64,000 nucleotides of DNA. It comes from an uncultured Acetatifactor sp. (lineage in GTDB: Bacteria > Bacillota > Clostridia > Lachnospirales > Lachnospiraceae). A model generated the notes under the pieces. That model saw nothing but the letters and a program-made list of their open reading frames with translations, did no database searches and was not told where the DNA came from. The position numbers and the translations under genes were made by a program. The number at the start of each line of letters is the position of its first letter. Position 1 is the first letter of the stretch. This document shows, one piece after another, positions 7,481 to 14,623 of this stretch. The stretch is taken from the NCBI GenBank assembly GCA_910584375.1, contig CAJUAH010000025.1:1-64000 (forward strand). The letters are read 5' to 3'.

Positions 7481-7717
7481 ATGGTTGAGGAAATGAAAGG
7501 TGGCTGCATCAGAGTACAGTCCAGCGCGAATGAGTGGATGGATTGCATATTTCTGGTAAGCCAGGAAGATAAGGAGAGGGCAATCGAGGTATTAAAGAAA
7601 GCCTGGGATGCTTTTTGGGAAGAGGGCGAAGGATGGTGCTATGGAAACTTCCTGGAGGCGAAAATGGTGGAGGCCGGGATTGCCTTTGATGCGTATTACG
7701 CAGATGTGGAGGGATGA
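7481..7717 (+). CDS. 78-residue hypothetical phage protein
   Basis: ATG 7481 follows TTTAGGAGGTAGCGTTT, a clear ribosome site. The protein has strands near the N-terminus and a helix ERAIEVLKKAWDAFWEEGEG. Such WDAFWEEG-type small proteins recur in Firmicutes phages and conjugative elements without a known role. No membrane segment. Confidence 0.65.
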   Translation: MVEEMKGGCIRVQSSANEWMDCIFLVSQEDKERAIEVLKKAWDAFWEEGEGWCYGNFLEAKMVEAGIAFDAYYADVEG

Positions 7718-7724
7718 TAAGCGA

Positions 7725-8363
7725 ATGGAAGAATATAAGAACATCAGCAAGGAGCTGCAGAGGATGCTTGACAAAGCGGAAGAGCTGGACTGGTCCTATT
7801 CGGTGTATGTGGAACCGAGCCAGAATAACCGGACGTATGCGGAAATGGGAAAGTATTCTCCGGCAGGTGAAGATTTCCTGATGATAATTGACTTTGACGC
7901 AGAGGATCAGGCGGAGTCGTTTCTGAAAGACCTGTGGGATTACGCAGACAATTTTGACGTTGACGGTCACGTTGAAATGTGGCTCCCGGAAAGAGGCAAG
8001 GGCGGCTGTCCGTCTACGGCGAGGGAACTTGTGGAGGATGCGGAGGCAATCGTGGAAATGATAAAGGAACTGTACGGGGAACTGGACGGCATACTGCATC
8101 CGGAATTGTCAGATGAACAGTCGGCAAGGCGCGACGAGATTTATAACGCAGTCTATGAAATGTGCAAGGTGGTAGCTGGTGATGAAGAGCTGGAATGGGA
8201 TATGCACTATCTCGGAGAGATTGCTGAGCTGGCAGCAAATATGATGGTAAACAGGGGTTATAAGGTGCGCTTTCCTGCAATCGTGACGGAAGAGGACGGT
8301 TCCCAGCATATCGAGGAATATTACGAGCCGGATCAGGAAGGCGGTGAATCTGAGAATGAGTGA
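7725..8363 (+). CDS. Acidic hypothetical phage protein, 212 residues
   Basis: ATG 7725 is chosen after GGAGGG at 7709; ATG 7704 in the same frame is an alternative. The protein is strongly acidic and mostly helical, with a strand-rich section near residues 20-60. The overall acidity would suit a DNA-mimic or protein-binding role, but no motif supports this. It overlaps the next gene by 8 bases. Confidence 0.65.
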   Translation: MEEYKNISKELQRMLDKAEELDWSYSVYVEPSQNNRTYAEMGKYSPAGEDFLMIIDFDAEDQAESFLKDLWDYADNFDVDGHVEMWLPERGKGGCPSTARELVEDAEAIVEMIKELYGELDGILHPELSDEQSARRDEIYNAVYEMCKVVAGDEELEWDMHYLGEIAELAANMMVNRGYKVRFPAIVTEEDGSQHIEEYYEPDQEGGESENE

Positions 8364-8757
8364 GGAAAGGGAATATCTGAAAGTAGGAAGTTACACGCCG
8401 CCGGATGAAAACGGCAGGGGAGAAAAGATTGTCCGTGAGTTCTACGGTCAGGGAATGATCTTCAAGAGTGACGAGGCTTTCTACGACACAGAGCATCCGG
8501 ACAGGGTTTGCTACATACCGGAGCTTTCAGACACGAAGTACACCAGAAACAGCATCCTGCAGGAGTGCAACGGCCAGACAGATTTGGCCGAAGAGGTCTA
8601 CGAGGCGGTGGACTGGCAGCATGTAAGCAGTCTGCTGGAAGATTGGCTCAAGAACGGAGAGCTTGATACCTGCAAAGAGTGCGGGAAAATGTTCAACTGC
8701 TATGGAGAAACGAAGTGCCCATATTGCGGGGCGGCATACAAAGGAGGCGATAACTGA
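8356..8757 (+). CDS. Zinc-ribbon phage protein
   Basis: A 133-residue protein from ATG 8356; a GTG at 8344 in frame is possible but sits too close to the AGGAAGG ribosome site. The C-terminus holds two CxxC pairs (CKEC and CPYC, separated by about 14 residues), a zinc ribbon. Zinc ribbons often bind nucleic acid or proteins. The N-terminal 100 residues match no family I recognise. Confidence 0.65.
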   Translation: MSEEREYLKVGSYTPPDENGRGEKIVREFYGQGMIFKSDEAFYDTEHPDRVCYIPELSDTKYTRNSILQECNGQTDLAEEVYEAVDWQHVSSLLEDWLKNGELDTCKECGKMFNCYGETKCPYCGAAYKGGDN

Positions 8758-8759
8758 TA

Positions 8760-9002
8760 GTGAGCGTATGGGAGTGGGAACACAACAATCTGGTGTCGGA
8801 ATCTGATTGTAGGGAAAATGAGAGCTGGAGACATTCATGGTGGCTATCTTCACATCAGACCGGCAGAGGATTGAAAATATGCCAGGGTTGCCCTGATGCA
8901 AATAAGGGATATGGGTATTGCATTTCTCATTGTATGCAATACCAGACAATAATCGGAGAGGCAAACAGAAAACTGAAAGAAAACGAAGGAGGTAAGGACT
9001 GA
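8760..9002 (+). CDS. 80-residue Cys-rich phage protein, GTG start
   Basis: GTG 8760 lies 2 bases after the previous stop; AAAGGAGG is 14 bases upstream. The protein contains C..GC (ICQGC) and C...C (YCISHC) groups after a Trp-rich N-terminus, so it may bind a metal. It overlaps the next ATG by one base. Family unknown. Confidence 0.55.
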   Translation: MSVWEWEHNNLVSESDCRENESWRHSWWLSSHQTGRGLKICQGCPDANKGYGYCISHCMQYQTIIGEANRKLKENEGGKD

Positions 9003-9427
9003 TGGAAGAAAAATTGGAGGCTGTGGATTGCATGGTTTTGAATTGTGCGCTTGATGTGAGAGTCCGCAATGAGGACATTGACGATATCATGGTTTCGGCC
9101 CTGGAGGGCGGGATCAATTACTGGTGCAGAAAAGCGGAGGTTAAGGGAGAATATCTCGGAGAGTATGCAAGCGACCAGATCAGCAGAGGCGGGGAATTGA
9201 TTCTGCATGATGCAGAGGAAAATAAGTCGTATACCCTCAGCAAAGAGAAGTTCATTGAGGGGCTGAAAAAGTACATTGAATCCGGAAATACGGGCTGTAT
9301 TGACCGGGAAACGAACAGTATCGGAATCTACACCGGGAAACTGAACATAGATCCCTGCAATATTGACGCAGGAGCCGCAGACTGTATCATCCAGTATGCG
9401 CTGTTCGGTGATGTGATTTACGGATAG
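9002..9427 (+). CDS. Conserved hypothetical phage/ICE protein, 141 residues
   Basis: ATG 9002 after GAAGGAGGTAAGGACTG. The protein contains DDIMVSALEGGINYWCRKAEV, a segment I recognise from a common family of uncharacterised Firmicutes phage and conjugative-element proteins. The rest is alpha/beta without membrane segments. Role unknown. Confidence 0.7.
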   Translation: MEEKLEAVDCMVLNCALDVRVRNEDIDDIMVSALEGGINYWCRKAEVKGEYLGEYASDQISRGGELILHDAEENKSYTLSKEKFIEGLKKYIESGNTGCIDRETNSIGIYTGKLNIDPCNIDAGAADCIIQYALFGDVIYG

Positions 9428-9436
9428 GAGGCAGGT

Positions 9437-9499
9437 ATGGCGGCAATAGTGGTGTTGGCATTTTTGGTATTCATGGGAATGGAAAAGAAAAAGAAATAG
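9437..9499 (+). CDS. 20-residue membrane peptide
   Basis: ATG 9437 follows ATAGGAGGCAGGT, a strong ribosome site, and the frame ends at TAG 9497 just before the next RBS. The peptide is a single hydrophobic helix (AAIVVLAFLVFMGM) capped by EKKKK. The well-placed RBS, the intergenic position and the membrane-helix-plus-lysine pattern support a real gene. Confidence 0.55.
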   Translation: MAAIVVLAFLVFMGMEKKKK

Positions 9500-9508
9500 G
9501 AGGCAGAC

Positions 9509-9799
9509 ATGAGCGAAAGTATTATTACGGAGTACAGAGGGATATGTTTCTTTTGCGGCCGGCAGGCGGAGGGGGAACATCATCTTATTTTCGGAACGGC
9601 AGGAAGAGAACTGAGCGAGAAAGACGGTTTGAAAGTTCCCACCTGCAATAACTGTCACAACATGGGAGACAAGCTGAACAGGGTACACGATAACCCGATG
9701 GCAGAGAAGTTGTCAAAGATGCTGGGCCAGGCAATTTTCGAGGGCCGGATTGGCACCAGGGAAGAGTTCCGAAAGAGGTACGGAAAATCTTATTTGTAG
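9509..9799 (+). CDS. HNH-like zinc-binding phage protein
   Basis: A 96-residue protein from ATG 9509 (AATAGGAGGCAGAC upstream). It carries CFFCG near residue 13, then EHHLIFG, then CNNCHNMG, then a HDNPMAEKL segment. Two CxxC pairs with intervening histidines fit a zinc-bound HNH-type treble-clef fold, as in small phage HNH proteins. Catalysis is not proven by the sequence. Confidence 0.65.
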   Translation: MSESIITEYRGICFFCGRQAEGEHHLIFGTAGRELSEKDGLKVPTCNNCHNMGDKLNRVHDNPMAEKLSKMLGQAIFEGRIGTREEFRKRYGKSYL

Positions 9800-9809
9800 G
9801 AGGCGGGCT

Positions 9810-10238
9810 ATGAGAAATGATTTAATCAGAGCAATTTTGAATTGCGGTGTAGATGATTTGAGCATCCTGGACGATTCAGGGGCGGATATGTTTAAGATCG
9901 TTGAGCAGATGCGGTTCGAGGGGCTGGAGCTTACCTTAAACAGAATCATGGCAGAAATCTTTAAGGAGGGCATCTTCCGCATGGACGAGGCGGTTAAAGC
10001 AGAAAAGAAAAGGCTGGAGACCGAAGAGTACGAAGGAACGCTGACAGAGGCAGGATTTGAGCAGCTGGAGGCGATACGCCGGTATAACCTCAGTCCTCAG
10101 AATGATTTCACATATTATGTGAATTGTCTCAATACGCATTTGAGCTGTGACAGCAGCAAGAAAGAGATTTACGAGGAAATGTTTGAGCAGGAAATGCAGA
10201 ACCTCATGGATTACACCGGTTTCGACATCGAAGGGTAG
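9810..10238 (+). CDS. Hypothetical helical phage protein, 142 residues
   Basis: ATG 9810 is chosen after GTAGGAGGCGGGCT; an in-frame ATG at 9750 lies inside the preceding gene. The protein is helical and charged, with a repeated FKEGIF / KEEIYEEMFEQEMQ-type amphipathic pattern. No known family recognised. Confidence 0.65.
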   Translation: MRNDLIRAILNCGVDDLSILDDSGADMFKIVEQMRFEGLELTLNRIMAEIFKEGIFRMDEAVKAEKKRLETEEYEGTLTEAGFEQLEAIRRYNLSPQNDFTYYVNCLNTHLSCDSSKKEIYEEMFEQEMQNLMDYTGFDIEG

Positions 10239-10248
10239 GTGCAAGGGA

Positions 10249-10599
10249 ATGGGTGAAAAAGTGACAATGGTGGCGGTTCTGGAAGTAGATAAAGAAAAAC
10301 TGGCTGAGTCTGGCGGGAGCTTTGAGGATGAAATGGGATGGATTGAACAGTCTGGCATCCGGATGCTCGAATACCAGGAGCAGAAAGGGGAATACGAGTA
10401 TGCGTCATTCCTGTGGAGTCGGAGTCGTGGCAGATACGAACAGGTCAACAGGGCGGTCCAGACAGAGCAGTTATGCCGGAACCGGCTGCAGGAGTACATA
10501 AGCAAAGGCTGGCTGAATGAGGACTACGACACCAGCAAGGCGGTTTTTAAGAGAAGAACAATAACAATGTTTGTCAGCGAATGGGAAGAGCTGAGCTAA
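10249..10599 (+). CDS. Hypothetical phage protein, 116 residues
   Basis: ATG 10249 follows GGTGCAAGGGA. The protein is alpha/beta (VTMVAVLEVDKEKLAESGG) and ends in a strand-rich RTITMFVSEWEELS segment. No membrane segments or motifs. Family unknown. Confidence 0.6.
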   Translation: MGEKVTMVAVLEVDKEKLAESGGSFEDEMGWIEQSGIRMLEYQEQKGEYEYASFLWSRSRGRYEQVNRAVQTEQLCRNRLQEYISKGWLNEDYDTSKAVFKRRTITMFVSEWEELS

Positions 10600-10615
10600 G
10601 AAAGGAGAATTTATT

Positions 10616-11338
10616 ATGCCGAATCATGTAAGAAATATTGTAAAGATGGAGGGTATCACAAAACTGCCGTTATTCAAAACGGAGTATGACGAGTACGAGA
10701 AGAGGGATATAGTCTGCTTTGATTTCAACAAGATTATTCCTATGCCGGAGAGTTTGAATGTCGAGTCTGGCAGTATGGAGACTATGGCTATTGAGGCAGT
10801 AAACAGAAAGCTCAGCCAGAGAAGATATCGTTTTCAGCAAGCATATTCCAGACCTCAAATGAGCGATGAAGATTACCAGCAGCGACTGAAAAACTATGAA
10901 AAGACAGAGGAAGAACTGCTGGAGCTGGGCCTGCAATATATAGCCAACAAGGTAAGGTATGGGGCAACTTCATGGTACGACTGGTGCTGTGATAATTGGG
11001 GGACAAAGTGGAACGCATACTCCAACGAGCAGGAGGATGCGGACACAATCATCTTTGAAACGGCCTGGTCCAATCCGGAGCCGGTTATGCTGAAACTGTC
11101 GGAAATGTACCCGGAGGCAACGATTGAACACTGGTGGGCGGATGAAGGTATGGGTAGCAATGACGGCTACAGAGTCTATCGGGGTGGTGAGATCGTTGAG
11201 GGAGATTACCATGATTCCTGCAGCAATGAGGCGTATGAGACGTACATTAAATGCTGGGGTGAGAGCCAGTGCTTATACCAGGATGAAGATGGACTGTGGC
11301 AGCGCTATGATTGTGACACCTGCCATAGATGCGATTAA
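10616..11338 (+). CDS. Api92/YubB ferredoxin-like domain protein (DUF1281)
   Basis: A 240-residue protein from ATG 10616 (AAAGGAGAATTT upstream). The opening MPNHVRNIV, the FDFNKIIPMPESL segment and the WYDWCCDNWGTKWNA motif are typical of the DUF1281/YubB family, found on phages and plasmids. The fold is ferredoxin-like and the function is not established. The C-terminus adds a Cys-rich end (CDTCHRCD). Confidence 0.8.
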   Translation: MPNHVRNIVKMEGITKLPLFKTEYDEYEKRDIVCFDFNKIIPMPESLNVESGSMETMAIEAVNRKLSQRRYRFQQAYSRPQMSDEDYQQRLKNYEKTEEELLELGLQYIANKVRYGATSWYDWCCDNWGTKWNAYSNEQEDADTIIFETAWSNPEPVMLKLSEMYPEATIEHWWADEGMGSNDGYRVYRGGEIVEGDYHDSCSNEAYETYIKCWGESQCLYQDEDGLWQRYDCDTCHRCD

Positions 11339-11351
11339 GGAGGTATGCAGT

Positions 11352-11723
11352 ATGGCTAAGACAGTTAAAATTACCACGGATAACCACATTTCGGTTGTGG
11401 AGGTTCCCTGGGATGTAGAGGCGCAGGGAGAAATGATCGGAGCTGATTGCACGGAAACTGTAAAGACGCAGCGTATGTATGATTTGTTCAAGGATTATGT
11501 TGTGATGATTGTGGACGAATCGGGGCTTATCAAGAACCGTCCGGACAATCCGGCAGCATCCTATTTGTATGGAGCTGATATTCATGGATACACGATAGCG
11601 GGCGACATCCTTTTCGGCATCCAGCGGGGGCCGGAGATACTCCCTCCAGATGATGCGGAGGCAATGAAAAATTTCCTGATGCAGCAGTTTCCTGGATTAT
11701 CAGAGGCAGAGGGGGTGTCGTAA
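11352..11723 (+). CDS. DUF3846-like phage protein
   Basis: A 123-residue protein from ATG 11352; AAGGAGGTATGCAGT precedes it. The second half (VMIVDESGLIKNRPDNPAAS, then LYGADIHGYTIAGDILF) matches the DUF3846 pattern: a short acidic VDE.G..K..P.N..AS motif followed by I.G.....G. DUF3846 proteins occur in phages and conjugative elements near anti-restriction genes; their role is unproven. Confidence 0.7.
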   Translation: MAKTVKITTDNHISVVEVPWDVEAQGEMIGADCTETVKTQRMYDLFKDYVVMIVDESGLIKNRPDNPAASYLYGADIHGYTIAGDILFGIQRGPEILPPDDAEAMKNFLMQQFPGLSEAEGVS

Positions 11724-11987
11724 GTGAAGAATACGCTCGGAGATTTGAATAATCATCTGTTTGCTCAGCTGGAGAAGTTGGGTGATGAAGATTTGAAAGG
11801 CGATGAACTGGAGGCCGAGATAAGACGGTCCGAGGCGATGGCAAAGGTAGGAGAGCAGATCATCAAGACCGGCGAACTCCAGCTGAAGGCAATGCAGCAT
11901 ATGGACGAGTACGGTTACGAGAGAAAGAAAACCGTTCCGGAAATGCTGGAAGTTCGGGGGGTTGACGGATGTGGAAATGGCCGGTAG
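11724..11987 (+). CDS. Small helical phage protein, GTG start
   Basis: An 87-residue protein from GTG 11724, directly after the preceding stop. It opens KNTLGDLNNHLFAQLEKL and continues as one long charged helix. I recognise this LGDLNNHLF.QLE pattern as common in Firmicutes phages just upstream of HNH genes, as here. It may be a DNA-binding accessory protein. It overlaps the HNH gene by 19 bases. Confidence 0.7.
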   Translation: MKNTLGDLNNHLFAQLEKLGDEDLKGDELEAEIRRSEAMAKVGEQIIKTGELQLKAMQHMDEYGYERKKTVPEMLEVRGVDGCGNGR

Positions 11988-12784
11988 AAGTAGTGGACTG
12001 GATGCGTGAGAATACCGCAGGACGGACCACAAAGGAATTAACAATCCTTATCAACCAGCAGGGGTACGACAGGAAGTACGGCATGGTATTCACGGAGAGT
12101 ATAGTCAAGGGCGCAAAGAGCCGGTATGGTTTCAAAAGCGGCACACCTACGGGGAATCCGAAAGGATATTCTGCAAAATATCCGGAGGGGATGGAGGAAT
12201 ACATCCGGAGCATTGCCGAGGGGAAAGAAGCCGGGGAAATTGCGAAAGCTGTATCAGAGCATTTTGGTATAGAGTTTTCTCCTTCTCAGTGCAGGGCATA
12301 CAAAAAGAACCATGACATTGTAAGCGGTCTGGACTGCCGATTTAAGGAGGGTGACGAACCTGCAAACAAGGGGAAGAAAATGAGTCCGGAGCAGTATGAG
12401 AAATGCAAGGCTACGATGTTTCATAAGGGAAATGTTCCTGCGAACCACATGGAGGTCGGAGAGTACACGCATACCACTGACGGTTATCTGGTCCGGAAAG
12501 TACAGGAGCAGGGAACGCAGCGGGAGCGATTCGAGTTCGTCCACAGGAAAGTATGGGAAGAACATAACGGCCCGATCCCGGAGGGAAAGATGGTAAGTTT
12601 CCTGGATGGGGATAAGGATAATTGCGATATTGATAATCTGGTACTGATAGACAACAAGGAGAACCTGGAGCTGAACCGAAGTAATCTGAGGTTTTCCAAT
12701 GCAGAATTTACAAAGGCGGGCGTTGCGATTGCCAAAGTGAAAGTGGCGGCGCGACAAAGGAGAGGAAAGAAGGTGCGGAATTGA
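11969..12784 (+). CDS. HNH endonuclease, homing type
   Basis: A 271-residue protein. The N-terminal 110 residues carry two helix-turn-helix-like segments (TTKELTILINQQGYDRKYG and GEIAKAVSEHFGIEFS). The C-terminal domain has HRKVWEEHNGPIP, then DGDKDNCDIDNLVLIDNKEN, the HNH_3 pattern (His, Asn, Asn/His). Proteins of this type are phage-borne homing-like nucleases or DNA-packaging HNH proteins; the genes around it do not look like a packaging module. The start ATG 11969 overlaps the upstream gene. Confidence 0.8.
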   Translation: MWKWPVEVVDWMRENTAGRTTKELTILINQQGYDRKYGMVFTESIVKGAKSRYGFKSGTPTGNPKGYSAKYPEGMEEYIRSIAEGKEAGEIAKAVSEHFGIEFSPSQCRAYKKNHDIVSGLDCRFKEGDEPANKGKKMSPEQYEKCKATMFHKGNVPANHMEVGEYTHTTDGYLVRKVQEQGTQRERFEFVHRKVWEEHNGPIPEGKMVSFLDGDKDNCDIDNLVLIDNKENLELNRSNLRFSNAEFTKAGVAIAKVKVAARQRRGKKVRN

Positions 12785-13131
12785 GTATGCCTATAGGGGA
12801 AATCATCAGACAGCTGGAAAGTCTGGCAGAGCATTGCGACAGCATGATAGATAAGGATGATCCGGAAGATATTTGGAGGGTTGATACGGAGGCTCTCCAG
12901 GAGGCGGTGAAAAAGCTGAAAGGTGAGCTGAGCGGAGAAAATGCAGCGGCCACTATCCGACAGATCATGGAGAGGGAAGATGTGAACCAGAAAGAGCTTG
13001 CGGAAAAGATGGGATGCGTAAGGCAGAATGTCAGCCAAACACTGAACCGGGGGACCGTGAACATGAGATACGACAGCTTTTACCGGATGGCGAAGGCTCT
13101 TGGATACGAGATTATTCTGAGAAAAATTTGA
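12781..13131 (+). CDS. XRE-family phage regulator
   Basis: A 116-residue protein. Residues about 60-112 form a Cro/C1-type helix-turn-helix (VNQKELAEKMGCVRQNVSQTLNRG). The N-terminal 50 residues are helical and may mediate dimerisation. TTG 12781 overlaps the upstream stop and lies 6 bases after AAGGTG; ATG 12787 is the alternative start. It ends 30 bases before the second copy of the promoter repeat, so it is a candidate to bind the operator palindrome there. Confidence 0.8.
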   Translation: MSMPIGEIIRQLESLAEHCDSMIDKDDPEDIWRVDTEALQEAVKKLKGELSGENAAATIRQIMEREDVNQKELAEKMGCVRQNVSQTLNRGTVNMRYDSFYRMAKALGYEIILRKI

Positions 13132-13133
13132 AA

Positions 13134-13207
13134 AAATTTGCATTTTGAGAAGTAAAACTATTGACAAACTCGCAGTTGCGAAGTATAATATATACATAAT
13201 CAAACAA
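13134..13207 (+). repeat. 74-bp promoter repeat, copy 2
   Basis: Matches 3420-3493 with two substitutions. Identity starts just after the XRE gene stop and ends within the leader of the next gene. Confidence 0.9.
13161..13189 (+). promoter_or_regulatory. Second consensus promoter with embedded palindrome
   Basis: TTGACA (13161-13166), 17 bases, TATAAT (13184-13189). The spacer holds CTCGCA-GT-TGCGAA (13169-13182). It restarts transcription for the 13235-onward genes. Confidence 0.88.
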
Positions 13208-13234
13208 CAAATAAAACACACGGAGGTACGAATT

Positions 13235-13384
13235 ATGACAACGAGAGAGCTTAGACAGATGCTGACAGAGGTAGCAAATCAGAACATGTCCGTAAAGGAA
13301 CTGAGAGCAATTCTTTTTGAGGTCGAGGATCAGGATGCGGAGCTGAAGCCGGTTGATTTGATGAAGCTCACGTTTGGGAAATAA
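13235..13384 (+). CDS. 49-residue phage protein under the second promoter
   Basis: ATG 13235 follows CACGGAGGTACGAATT. The short acidic protein is helical (TTRELRQMLTEVANQNMSVK) and ends KPVDLMKLTFGK. An in-frame ATG at 13145 lies upstream of the promoter and cannot be the start. No family recognised. Confidence 0.65.
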   Translation: MTTRELRQMLTEVANQNMSVKELRAILFEVEDQDAELKPVDLMKLTFGK

Positions 13385-13397
13385 GGAGGTAAGGATT

Positions 13398-13682
13398 ATG
13401 TATAGCATGAACGATTACAGAGCAGCTTTGAACGAGAGAGATAGCCATGATATGGAGTCCTCAGAATGGAAATTAGGACAGATGAAAGTGCAGAGCATTG
13501 TGGCAGTTATGGTAGCAAACGGTAGCTGCCAGATGGTAGAGGAAGTGATGGATGAAGTGTATAGCCTCAATGAATGTGGGGCTGAATTTGGGGATGCGGC
13601 GGTACAGTTCGATATCTGGTTACTTGAAAGTAATGGGCATGAAGAGAAGGCCCAGGAACTTAGAGAGCTGGACTGGAACTAA
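13398..13682 (+). CDS. 94-residue phage protein
   Basis: ATG 13398 after AAGGAGGTAAGGATT. The protein is alpha-helical with a Cys near the middle and an acidic, Trp-ended tail. Nothing in it points to a family. It is followed by an 80-base gap holding a CTCGCA site. Confidence 0.6.
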   Translation: MYSMNDYRAALNERDSHDMESSEWKLGQMKVQSIVAVMVANGSCQMVEEVMDEVYSLNECGAEFGDAAVQFDIWLLESNGHEEKAQELRELDWN

Positions 13683-13702
13683 ATATTTTTTTACCCCAAA
13701 AG

Positions 13703-13716
13703 CTCGCAGTTGAGAG
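13703..13716. promoter_or_regulatory. Operator-like palindrome, third copy
   Basis: CTCGCA-GT-TGAGAG, one mismatch from the palindrome CTCGCA-NN-TGCGAG of the two promoters. It lies in the gap before the 13763 gene; no good -10/-35 pair is visible around it. Confidence 0.5.
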
Positions 13717-13762
13717 CTGAACGAATGGTTAAAAACGCATAATCGAAAAGGAGTGTGGCTAT

Positions 13763-14104
13763 ATGCTGAGAATGCACCAGAAAATCATGTGGACGAGGAC
13801 GGAATTACAGAAATTCGCAGAGTATGACGGCCTGGAGTGCGAGGCGACGCTGATGGCAGACGAGGCCATGTGGTTTGGAGGGGGAATCGCTGTAGGCAGC
13901 AGACTCCACCAGACATTGGAAAAGATGAACGATGAAATCAGTGTACTGAGGAATGAGTTAAAGGCTCTCATGGGTACCACCAGGTTCAACATTCTGATGA
14001 ATGATCGGTTTACGATGAAAGCCTGGAGGGGCGAAGTCTCTGTAAGATACATAGCAAAACATCCGTGGGCGGCTCTGGAAGATTGCCAGCCGGGATGGGA
14101 ATAG
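13763..14104 (+). CDS. Hypothetical phage protein, 113 residues
   Basis: ATG 13763 after AAAAGGAGTGTGGCTAT. The centre is a helical stretch with a heptad-like pattern (LHQTLEKMNDEISVLRNELKAL), a probable coiled coil, flanked by a Trp-rich N-terminus and a small C-terminal beta region. No family recognised. Confidence 0.6.
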   Translation: MLRMHQKIMWTRTELQKFAEYDGLECEATLMADEAMWFGGGIAVGSRLHQTLEKMNDEISVLRNELKALMGTTRFNILMNDRFTMKAWRGEVSVRYIAKHPWAALEDCQPGWE

Positions 14105-14114
14105 GAGGAAAAGC

Positions 14115-14423
14115 ATGGTTAAGAATTTGGCGCAGTTGAAGAGAACGTTTGTAAAGGGGGCGGAGTTTGAAATTGTCGCCCATGCCCGGCAGGGATGTGT
14201 AGGACAGCACAGGAGAGTGAATGTTGCTGACAGCACAGGGTTCTATAGCATCATTCCGGATCAGCCGGACAGCCGGGAAACGCTGGCAAACAATGGCAGG
14301 GGTTCATACCTGGGCTGGAGTAAGGCGGCATTCTGGAAGTTTGAAAGCGGCATCTGTACTCTGTACGACAGTGACAAGAGTTTCACGCCGGATCATATCA
14401 TTATTTCATTAAAGGTGGTGTAA
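14115..14423 (+). CDS. 102-residue beta-rich phage protein
   Basis: ATG 14115 after ATAGGAGGAAAAGC. The sequence (LKRTFVKGAEFEIVAHARQ, GRGSYLGWSKAAFWKFESG) has the alternating pattern of an all-beta fold. I recognise it as a small conserved phage/ICE protein type without a known role. Confidence 0.65.
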   Translation: MVKNLAQLKRTFVKGAEFEIVAHARQGCVGQHRRVNVADSTGFYSIIPDQPDSRETLANNGRGSYLGWSKAAFWKFESGICTLYDSDKSFTPDHIIISLKVV

Positions 14424-14425
14424 GT

Positions 14426-14623
14426 ATGGCATATCAGAGAAAGACAAGGGATCGCTGGGATATTGAAACGAATTACGGCTACGGCTGGGAAGTGGAAAAC
14501 AGCGAGTACACAAGGGAAGATGCAAAGCGTTCTCTTCGGGAATATCGGGAGAACCTGCAGGCATATGGGAAATGTGATGTGCGCATGGTAAAGCGCAGAG
14601 AAAGATTGGAGGAAACAGCATAA
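14426..14623 (+). CDS. 65-residue phage protein
   Basis: ATG 14426 after TTAAAGGTGGTGTAAGT. The protein pairs a short Trp/Tyr-rich N-terminus (RWDIETNYGYGWEVENS) with a charged helix (SLREYRENLQAYGKCDVRMV). This reads as a small conserved phage protein; function unknown. It overlaps the next ATG by one base. Confidence 0.65.
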   Translation: MAYQRKTRDRWDIETNYGYGWEVENSEYTREDAKRSLREYRENLQAYGKCDVRMVKRRERLEETA

